This document shows, one piece after another, positions 48,320-55,957 of a stretch of DNA of 64,000 bases. This DNA comes from Romanomermis culicivorax. Its lineage: Eukaryota > Nematoda > Enoplea > Mermithida > Mermithidae. The notes beneath the pieces are model-generated. The model saw nothing but the letters and a program-made list of their open reading frames with translations, searched no databases and was not told the origin of the DNA. Both the position numbers and the translations under genes were made by a program. The stretch covers positions 558,001 through 622,000 of the forward strand of contig CAWUHX010000092.1 of the NCBI GenBank assembly GCA_963922205.1, written 5' to 3'. The stretch's first letter is position 1; the number at the start of each line of letters is the position of its first letter.

Positions 48320-49512
48320 AAAAAATTTAAAGCTGCATCTGACAACAGATTAGCTTGCCTACCGTGGAGTAATTCAAATGGGGGATACGAAGTGCTATCA
48401 TTTTTATGAATGTTGATCGAAAAAACGGCATATGGGAGATAAGTATCCCAATCAGTGTGATTTGAATTGATGTACATGCGGATACGGGTGGCTAGGGTCT
48501 GGTTGCAACGCTCAACTTCTCCATTGGCAATGGGATGGTATGGGGTAGTATGAATTTTCTGAGTATTGCATAGACTAGTGAGTATTGCATAGACTATACG
48601 GAAGAGAATGTTCTGATGCACTGCGAATTTGATCAGAGTAAGGGGGTGTTTTTGGGCGATTTTTGCTAAAATACTTTTCACAGTTGGGTCAGTGCGTTGG
48701 AGTTCGGCAAAGTTTTTCTGTTGCTCTTCTTGTTCAGTTGCTTCGGCCTCAAGAACAGAATTGATGGTGGATATTTCGGGGCGGGTTTCTAATTGCTCGA
48801 TGTCAAAGGATTGTTTTGCTGTTTGTGAGGGGAATCGAGAAACTGCATCTGCGTTGCGGTTAGCAGTGCCTTTCTTAGGTCGAATGTCGAGTTGAATACC
48901 AGAGAGGGCTAATCCCCAATGGGCAATGCGAGGGGACGGGTTTTCCTTTTGTAAGACTGCCTGAACTGCTGTGTGGTCAGTGTGTACAATAACGTGTTGC
49001 TGGAAAAGATAGGGGCGGAAATACTTGACAAATTCGACTACTGCAAGGGTTTCCAACTCAGTGATCGGATAGTTGCGTTCTGCGGGTTTCAATGTGCGGC
49101 TCCCAAAAGCAATGGGGCGATCCTGACCTTTACTATCTAGCTGACTGAGAATGGTGCCGATTCCGAGTTTTGAGGCGTCAGTTTGCAGAATAAACGGTTT
49201 TGTGAAATTGGGATGCTGCAGTATTGGGGCATGGATGAGTAGTTCTTTGAGCTTAGTGAATGCGTTTTGCTGTTTGGGGCCCCAGGAGAATTCAGAATTC
49301 TTTTTGAGTAGTGATGTGAGTGGGCTAGAAACTTGGGAGCAATTTGGGATGAATCTGCGATAATATGAGGGTAGGCCAAGGAATGACTTAACTTCTTTTG
49401 AGCTTTTGGGTGTGGGTATGTCATATATGGCCTGTACCTTATGGGGATCTGGTGAAATGCCTTGCTGAGAAATGACGTGGCCTAAGTATTGGACTTGGGG
49501 CTGGCAGAATTT
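48295..49512 (-). pseudogene. RNase H and integrase remnant of the retroelement
   Basis: Same frame as the upstream polyprotein but separated from it by a TGA. It begins with the end of the RT thumb (YLGHVIS, FLGLPSYYRRFIPN), then RNase H (LQTDASKLGIG, ETLAVVEFVKYFRPYL, VHTDH) and the chromodomain-free linker. Integrase is severely shortened: the text passes from the region before the HHCC zinc finger straight into TTPYHPIANGEVER, so the zinc finger and both catalytic Asp residues are missing while the catalytic Glu remains. The junction is a 19-bp tandem duplication (48560-48597). Confidence 0.85.
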
Positions 49513-52500
49513 TCATTTTTGTATGTTTAGCTTAAGGCCTGCTTGTGAGAATCGGGCAAGAATAGTGTCTAAACGTTCCAGCATTTGGGCATGGGAGTCT
49601 GCGAATACCAAAACATTGTCGAGATACACAAGGCATGTGTTCCATTGTAGACCCGAAAGAATAACATCCATTAACCTTTGGAATGTGGCTGGGGCATTGG
49701 TGAGTCCAAAGGGGAGGTAATTGAATTGATACTGGACGGCTGAGCAATTAAAGGCCGTTTTTTCTCTGTCTGCTTGTGCTATGGGAATGGAATAATATGC
49801 ATTGGATTGGTCAAGGGAGGTGAAATATTTCATTCCACGTAGGGTGTCTAGAATTTCGTCTATACGGGGCAAGGGGTAGGTATCTTTTTTGGTGACTTTG
49901 TTGAGGCCTCTAAAATCAATGCATAAACGATGGCCTCCGTCTTTTTTGGGGACTAAAACTGTATTGGTACACCATGGAGAATTGCTTTGGCTTATGACAC
50001 CTGCTGCTGCGAGTTGCTCAACTTCTGCTTGTATGATTTGCTTTTCTTTTGGGGAAGTCCGATAAAGTTGTCTACGTACGGGTTGGGAGCCATTGGTGTC
50101 AATTGTATGTGAAACGAGGGTGGTTCTACCTACATCCATTTTGGATTTAGCATATAATGTGGGATACTTCGATAGGGCACGTAGGAGTTGCATTTTCTCG
50201 GTTTCTGTGAGGTCACTGGAGGCTAAATTAACATTTTCTTTTAACCATGTGAATGTATCAAAACGGTTGGGCTGGTTTTGCGTTGAAGGGGTTAGATTAG
50301 CACGAGCATTTTGTTTTGGGATGTAACATGAGACTGTACCAATGCATGTTCCAGGATAAAGAATTTGGGCTGTTTCTTGTGTGTTCAGGACGGATATGCG
50401 TATGCGATTGTTTTGATTTTCCGAGATACAAGCTGCGAAATGGACTTTGGGATTCTGCTTGGGTTTCGGAGTAAATTCGAGCTGTTTAACTTGTAGGTAC
50501 AATTTGGGCAAGGGGACAGTAAATTCGGTTACTGTACGGGGTGGTAATTCTAATTTCTCGTCTAAATAAGTTCCACCACGGGTCGAAAGTGGGCTGTATT
50601 CTAGGCCGTCACAAGGTAGTATGACATTGCCAAATTTGACCTGAGATTTTTGATTGTTGATAGTGTATTCTGAAAATCGACTGAGAAAGTTTTTGCCTAG
50701 AAGGATGTCTGCTGTGCAATCTTTTTGGACATGGACCATGATTGTTTCCTGGATTGTTTGGGCTGTCACTGTGACAAAAGTGGTCCCTACAAAGTGAATC
50801 GGAAGATTATTTGCTGCTTTTGCTTGGACTAGCAGGGGTTTCATGTCTAACTGTAGGATTTGAGCGATTCGGGAATCAATGAGTGAGTAAACAGCACCAG
50901 TGTCAATCATGCCTTTTGTCATTAATTTGCCGTTAAGTGTGATTGGAATATGAGGGGTATGTTTCTCAGGTACATTTTGGGGTGGCTTATTTGATGCAGA
51001 TTGGTGAATTTGATTAATGAGTTCGATTGCAGGAGTTCGGGGGGTATCAATATTGACAAGGACGTATTTCTGCTGTGTTTGTGCCCCACGACGATTAGCT
51101 AATTCTAAGAGAGCATGGCCGAATGATGGGGGTATGGTCTCATGTAAATGTCTGTTGTTTGATGGTATTTCGTATGCATGTTCGTTTGTGGCATGATGCT
51201 TTGGAGAGGGGAAATACTTTCGAAGAACAAGAAACAAATAAAAGACGCCTGCAATAACTACAGTAATAATGGCTAGATTTATAATGATTTGCAGGGGTCC
51301 TTTGAGTAAATTGTTTAATCCGTCCATGAGACTTTGGGTGGTACCGGTAATTACATGTTCTATGCCTTGACCGGCACCAGAGAGTGTATTTCCGAGTGCT
51401 TGGCCAGTGCCTGAGATCATGTTGTAAACTGTATCGGAATTGAGAGACATTTGGGCGGTGTAATTGACGAGTTTTTTGACAATGTTTTCGAGTGTGTGAG
51501 TTTTATAAATGTATTGTTTCAAAAAGAGTAAGTTGGTTGAAATAGTTGCAAGTTGATCATGAAAAATGGCGGGTGTATTAAAATGGAAGAGGGAGAAATT
51601 TTGGTTCCAAACGATTTCTAAAGGTAAATTTGTGAAATGCGGGGATCCGGTTTCACTGACCCATGTATTATTCTGTATGTAAAGGGCTACATGCATGTGA
51701 TGGCAGTCAACGGTTTGCGAAAAAGGGGTCAAATCGTTGCCTCCTGGATTCGAAAACATGAGTTCGGTTCCTACGAGAATGGGCAAGAGTTTGTAGCATG
51801 TTTGGTTGATTTTGTGGTTGTAAAAGATTTTTGATGCATTTACTTGCTTGCAGGGCCAGACTGTGAGGGCTTCTCCTGTGAATTCTGCTATGATGCCCAT
51901 TCGCTGTAGGAATGCACGCGCTCCAAGGGTTGCATCAAGATGTAAAATTTGCCATACGAGATCAAGGTGACGCTGCGCCTGTCTGCATAATTCACTCCAT
52001 ACGTTTTTGAAATTTTGAATTTCGAATTCCTGTATTTTGTCTGCTAGATAGTTTAGTTTCGCATTAAGGGGTTCAAAATCATCAAAATCGTATAGTGTAG
52101 TATGGGTTTCGTTGGTTTTTGGGGTTAAAAATGCGTTACGATGTGGGGTGCTTTTGTCTAATTGTATGATAATGCCTTGTTTGGTTAGGATGCTGTCTTG
52201 GATTTCTGGGCAATTGGGGTTCGAAAAAACTGTATTTTTAACTGAGAATGCACCTTGTAGCTCTTCTATTATCATGTGTGTTTGCGTGAGTTTGATGGGA
52301 TGCGTATTTTTGTATTCGAAAGGGCATAAGTTTTCAAATGCTGTTTCATTCCAGATAATGGATCCATCAGCTGCGACACAATGACCTGATGTCGGTTTGC
52401 ATGACCCCAGGTCACCTAATGTACCTGTCATAGATTTTCCATTCCAAGATGCTATTTGTCCTATTTCTATGATGACGTTAGTGACCGAGGTACAATGGTC

Positions 52501-53055
52501 TGTACAACACCATGTGTATTCTACGCTTAGGGAGTTATTTGTTGACCAAAATCCTGGTTGGGTTTCGTATAATTTTTGACCGTTGTGTTCTTTGTCTATA
52601 ACGATTGCCTTACAAACATGTGGGGTTAGATTTTGCATTTCGGTTTGGTCGAAGACAATACCTTTTGATCCAAAAAATCCTGTATTAGTACAAATTTTGC
52701 GTTTGCGAACACTGCATTTGTATGCGTCTGTAATGTGAGGCTTAGTGGAGGGGATATAGATTTTTCCGAATGTTTGTACGGGTTTGTCTACTGTGGAAGG
52801 GGGCATGCATGATACAAGTTTTGGTATGCTGACTGAGTGACCGCTCAATGAAGTTCCACACATCTGAAATTGGGCACTACACGATGTGGGGATTATTATA
52901 CAAAGAAAAATACAAAACATCGGCCAATAGAATGTTTTAGTGGAGGCGGCGGGGCACTGTATGTTTTCGTTGTGGCCGGTTTGGTGTTGGGGCTTTTGGT
53001 GTTGTCGTTTTGCGATTTTGAGCTGGGGGGGGTGGCCGGTTTGCAATCTGAACAT
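49513..53055 (-). CDS. Envelope-like glycoprotein fused to protease and reverse transcriptase
   Basis: 1,180 codons. Residues 42-60 are a hydrophobic signal-peptide-like segment ending SCSA. Residues 61-585 look like a viral ectodomain: many Cys, about nine N-glycosylation sequons, a Cys/Gly motif GDLGSC..SGHC, and a Gly/Thr-patterned stretch before a transmembrane helix (about 589-612, IINLAIITVVIAGVFYLFLV). Then an aspartic protease (GMIDTGAVYSLID at 716-728; DILLGKNFL) and reverse transcriptase (LVPKKDGGHRLCIDFRGLN, YLPFGLTNAPATFQ). The catalytic box is YLDN (1144-1147) instead of YxDD, so polymerase activity should be lost. TGA ends the frame where family members have the Cys of a K-C-x-F motif. 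The frame is that of gag, 17 codons after its TAA. Which viral fusion class the ectodomain belongs to I cannot tell from sequence alone. Confidence 0.85.
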   Translation of the reverse strand: MFRLQTGHPPQLKIAKRQHQKPQHQTGHNENIQCPAASTKTFYWPMFCIFLCIIIPTSCSAQFQMCGTSLSGHSVSIPKLVSCMPPSTVDKPVQTFGKIYIPSTKPHITDAYKCSVRKRKICTNTGFFGSKGIVFDQTEMQNLTPHVCKAIVIDKEHNGQKLYETQPGFWSTNNSLSVEYTWCCTDHCTSVTNVIIEIGQIASWNGKSMTGTLGDLGSCKPTSGHCVAADGSIIWNETAFENLCPFEYKNTHPIKLTQTHMIIEELQGAFSVKNTVFSNPNCPEIQDSILTKQGIIIQLDKSTPHRNAFLTPKTNETHTTLYDFDDFEPLNAKLNYLADKIQEFEIQNFKNVWSELCRQAQRHLDLVWQILHLDATLGARAFLQRMGIIAEFTGEALTVWPCKQVNASKIFYNHKINQTCYKLLPILVGTELMFSNPGGNDLTPFSQTVDCHHMHVALYIQNNTWVSETGSPHFTNLPLEIVWNQNFSLFHFNTPAIFHDQLATISTNLLFLKQYIYKTHTLENIVKKLVNYTAQMSLNSDTVYNMISGTGQALGNTLSGAGQGIEHVITGTTQSLMDGLNNLLKGPLQIIINLAIITVVIAGVFYLFLVLRKYFPSPKHHATNEHAYEIPSNNRHLHETIPPSFGHALLELANRRGAQTQQKYVLVNIDTPRTPAIELINQIHQSASNKPPQNVPEKHTPHIPITLNGKLMTKGMIDTGAVYSLIDSRIAQILQLDMKPLLVQAKAANNLPIHFVGTTFVTVTAQTIQETIMVHVQKDCTADILLGKNFLSRFSEYTINNQKSQVKFGNVILPCDGLEYSPLSTRGGTYLDEKLELPPRTVTEFTVPLPKLYLQVKQLEFTPKPKQNPKVHFAACISENQNNRIRISVLNTQETAQILYPGTCIGTVSCYIPKQNARANLTPSTQNQPNRFDTFTWLKENVNLASSDLTETEKMQLLRALSKYPTLYAKSKMDVGRTTLVSHTIDTNGSQPVRRQLYRTSPKEKQIIQAEVEQLAAAGVISQSNSPWCTNTVLVPKKDGGHRLCIDFRGLNKVTKKDTYPLPRIDEILDTLRGMKYFTSLDQSNAYYSIPIAQADREKTAFNCSAVQYQFNYLPFGLTNAPATFQRLMDVILSGLQWNTCLVYLDNVLVFADSHAQMLERLDTILARFSQAGLKLNIQK

Positions 53056-53106
53056 TTTGTAAAACTTTAGAAGTTGAGTTATGGGATGGGGTTTCGACTT
53101 GCTTAC

Positions 53107-54681
53107 TTATGGGGGTCGGTAGAAGTCTTTGGCGGGGGGGAATTGGTAGGGTTCGGGGGTCAGGCCATGTAGAAGGGATAACAAGTTGCGGCCTGTTTTC
53201 GACGGGGTTTTGGGGGCGGTGGGCGGCGTAGTGTCTTGCTTTTGGGGGATCTTGTGGCCTACGGGGATGGTGGGTGGCGATTTTTCGATTTTTGCGGCTT
53301 CAGGCATGGGGGGTGGTGACATGGCGCACCAATCGGGTACGTCCAGATCAAGGACGTATTCGTCTCTACAGCGGTGGGTGTTGGGCATGATTGTTCCTAA
53401 AGTAGTCTGAGGGCCGTTAGTTATGGCGGGTAATTTTGAGTAAAATGCGGGGTCGTCAATGTCCATGAGGGGTTGGGGTTGCCTGTACTCAATGCAATTT
53501 TGAATATTACGACTTTGCTGATTTGGACAATATCTGCTTATATGACCTCTCTGCTTACATATAAAACATTGAAAATTGGAGTAGGGTTTTGAAAGGCAGT
53601 TATCTGATCTATGTCCTGTTTGGGAGCAGTGGATGCATGGGCTTTTACAATCACGTGTACTGTGATTATTACGGAAACAGATTTCACATGATTTTTGGGT
53701 ACCTACTGATTTACAATTACGAGCTATGTGTCCAATTTGTCCACACTGGAAGCATGTGGGCTGCCTAGGGGTGGAATTGTTCCTGTAAGCATTATTCCTG
53801 CTGAAAGTATTGTTACTGAAATTGTTGTAGCTACTTTGTTGTGGGGGTTGAGGTTTTTGTTTGATCTGCAACTGTAAATCTTTTACTTGTTGTTCTAACT
53901 GATGCAAAAGATCCTGTTGGTCTGTATTTTTGGTGAGGGAAAAGATGGGTTCGGGTTTTGGGGGTATGAAGGGAAGGACGTTAGATTTTAACTCATTTCT
54001 AAGAATTTGCTGTTCGATGTAAGCTGCTTCGTCTGACATTTCTTTTAGAGTCCCGAGCCTTCTATACTTAATTGCTTCCCTGATTTCGTTTTGCATGCCT
54101 TCTACAAAGAGGGGTTTTATGATCATTTCTTGTGCATCTGTGTTAAAGTTAGGGTAGGCGAGGGTTGCGAGATGTTCTAGATCAAATAAGAATTCCATTA
54201 CTGTTTCTGAACGCTTTTGTTTTCTTTCGCGTAAGAATTGCTGATGTAGCTCATTATCTCTATTGTTTGGGAAAAATGCCTGTAATGCGACTTTATACTG
54301 CTCGTATGTGTGGGGAGGGTTTTTGGAATTTGCTAAACTTTTGAATTTTGCCAACGCGGCTCCTCCTAAATGAATTTCTAAACATGCCAACTTTAACTGT
54401 ACGTCTGTATCTTTCATGCCTTGGAGTGCCATGAATTGTTCTAATCTTTTGTTCCATTCACCAAAATGTTGGGTCACGCCGCCCGTGAATACTGTAGGTT
54501 TCGCGTAGAAATTATTTGCCATGTTATTACGAATGTTTGCTGTTCTTAGATCGTCTATTAGGGTAGGGTTTACTGTATTCTGATTCAATTGTGTGCGTAG
54601 GGTACGAAAATGTTCTGAAAATAAATCGTTTATCTGTTCTCTAACGATTTCTCCTAAATGATCTTGCGTTTGGTGGGTCAT
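53107..54681 (-). CDS. gag: Gag polyprotein with four zinc knuckles
   Basis: 524 codons. Residues about 57-225 match the retrotransposon Gag capsid region (FTGGVTQHFGEWNKRLEQFM, YEQYKVALQAFFPNN, LREAIKYRRLGTL-type spacing); a predicted coiled coil follows near 255-275. Four CCHC knuckles of exact C-x2-C-x4-H-x4-C spacing lie at about 310-323, 332-345, 349-362 and 372-385, more than the one to three usual for Ty3-type elements. The tail is Pro-rich. The stop TAA (53107-53109) is directly followed by GTAAGC, and the downstream polyprotein is in the same frame, so expression by readthrough or splicing is possible. The frame is intact. Confidence 0.9.
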   Translation of the reverse strand: MTHQTQDHLGEIVREQINDLFSEHFRTLRTQLNQNTVNPTLIDDLRTANIRNNMANNFYAKPTVFTGGVTQHFGEWNKRLEQFMALQGMKDTDVQLKLACLEIHLGGAALAKFKSLANSKNPPHTYEQYKVALQAFFPNNRDNELHQQFLRERKQKRSETVMEFLFDLEHLATLAYPNFNTDAQEMIIKPLFVEGMQNEIREAIKYRRLGTLKEMSDEAAYIEQQILRNELKSNVLPFIPPKPEPIFSLTKNTDQQDLLHQLEQQVKDLQLQIKQKPQPPQQSSYNNFSNNTFSRNNAYRNNSTPRQPTCFQCGQIGHIARNCKSVGTQKSCEICFRNNHSTRDCKSPCIHCSQTGHRSDNCLSKPYSNFQCFICKQRGHISRYCPNQQSRNIQNCIEYRQPQPLMDIDDPAFYSKLPAITNGPQTTLGTIMPNTHRCRDEYVLDLDVPDWCAMSPPPMPEAAKIEKSPPTIPVGHKIPQKQDTTPPTAPKTPSKTGRNLLSLLHGLTPEPYQFPPAKDFYRPP

Positions 54682-54738
54682 TCTTGGTTTGCGTTGGGAT
54701 CTCTGCTTGAATGCTTCAATTTTTGCTTCACGCTGTAT

Positions 54739-54966
54739 TCATTTAAATGTATCGCTTAATGTTTCGATGGAGGGGATTTCCAGTTTGCTTTCTACGAATA
54801 CTGTCTTACTGTAGGAAATGATTACTACTGTATTATCTAATGCTTCTAAATGCCCGGATAAGAGTACACCTAATTGGGGGCAGGGAGTTCCAGTGGTTAA
54901 CGTAACGGTACGGTCACCAAAATATGTAAGGACCAGATTTGTGTGAGGTACTTTACTTCTAACCAA
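54739..54966 (-). other. Open frame across the primer-binding site, in phase with gag
   Basis: 76 codons starting inside the 5' LTR and ending at TGA (54739-54741). After that TGA the same frame is open through 19 codons into the gag ATG. It may be a former N-terminal extension of Gag or chance openness of the leader; no domain recognised. Confidence 0.35.
54902..54919 (-). other. Primer-binding site of the retroelement
   Basis: Five bases inside the 5' LTR the minus strand reads TGGTGACCGTACCGTTAC, complementary to a tRNA 3' end finishing CGGUCACCA. I do not assign the tRNA. Confidence 0.7.
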
Positions 54967-55820
54967 TCGGTCGATACGGCGGGGACAATAACGGGATGGG
55001 GGCGCGGGCGTACGGTTACAATAAACAACGGGTGATCGACGGTCGCTTGAACGTCGACAATAAAACGCGTTTCGATTTATAATATGAACGGGGGCCTCGG
55101 TTTAAGTTGCTTTCGGATAGTCGGCCGCTTGCAAATGTATAAAAAGGACGAGACGAGCGCGGAAGTCAAAACGTAAAACCACAAGAATAAGAATGATCAA
55201 ATCATGCTTTGCTTCTTCTTTTATACGGCGATTTTGGCCACTCCCTGGGCGTTGCTGGAGGTCGAGCTTCTGTCCATCTTCTTCCGCCAATTGTCGTTTC
55301 CTGCTACGCTTTTTATGCTTACTTAGTTACGCCTCTCTAACGCTTTCCTGGTACTGTATGCTTTCTGTGCTTTGCTTGCTTCCTACGGTGGGCTTGGCCA
55401 CACCTTTGTGCTTCTGTGCATGCTTCCTGTATCAGTTTCTCTGTATACACATGTTTTGTGGGGCCGCCGCTACTGTTACACTTGAGACTACTGTCTGGCG
55501 GGGCTTCTATGTATTTTACTGTGTGCAGGTGTTGTTTACGATTTTTACGGGGGATTACGGTAGCTGTGGAATGTGTAGTTTAGTGTAGGTTCTAGGGGAA
55601 CAGCTGCCGTTTGTGCAAATTAATTAGGGCATCTTAATTGGGCTACCGGGGTGTGAATGGATCAAAATAAAGTACTTCACGTAATTTTGTAGGAATGTTT
55701 GGGTGTGAATCCCAGACACCCTTGAGACGATAAAATGTGAAAATAAAATAATATCTAATAAATGTCTATTACATACAGTATGCTACATATTTACAGTACT
55801 GCTTTAGCAGGTACGTTACA
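54925..55820 (-). repeat. 5' LTR of the retroelement
   Basis: 896 bp, about 1% different from the 3' LTR. TATAAAAG in element orientation at 55225-55218. The antisense frame of 131 codons is also open here (55193-55588). Confidence 0.95.
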
Positions 55821-55863
55821 TTTCCTAATTTTTATGATGAATTCACATATCAAGATTTAAAGA

Positions 55864-55869
55864 TTTATT
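55864..55869 (-). terminator. Polyadenylation signal of the Kunitz gene
   Basis: AATAAA on the minus strand about 90 nt past the stop and 44 bp before the edge of the LTR element. Confidence 0.55.
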
Positions 55870-55957
55870 CTACCATTCTAATTATCACCAAACTAGAAAT
55901 ATAAGAAAACGTAGAATTTCGTATATCGCTCGTCTACTTCTTTTTGTCCGTTGCATT

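Larger units (their letters stand above)
47002..55820 (-). mobile_element. Ty3-type LTR retroelement with envelope-like domain, inactivated
   Basis: An 8.8-kb insertion flanked by a 4-bp duplication (TTTC at 46998-47001 and 55821-55824). Order on the minus strand: 5' LTR, primer-binding site, gag with four zinc knuckles, then one frame with signal peptide, glycoprotein-like ectodomain, transmembrane helix, aspartic protease, reverse transcriptase and RNase H, then integrase, polypurine tract, 3' LTR. About ten substitutions and one indel separate the LTRs (about 1%), so the insertion is fairly recent. Breaks: TGA in RT/RNase H (49513-49515), YLDN instead of YxDD in the RT active site, a large in-frame loss in integrase near 48.58 kb and a frameshift near 48.32 kb. 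It lies about 140 bp past the stop of the Kunitz gene. Confidence 0.93.

Noticed and set aside
47002-55820. The element as an integrated infectious virus
   Set aside because: Integrase and polymerase are broken and the element has ordinary LTR-retrotransposon features; the envelope-like domain alone does not show infectivity.
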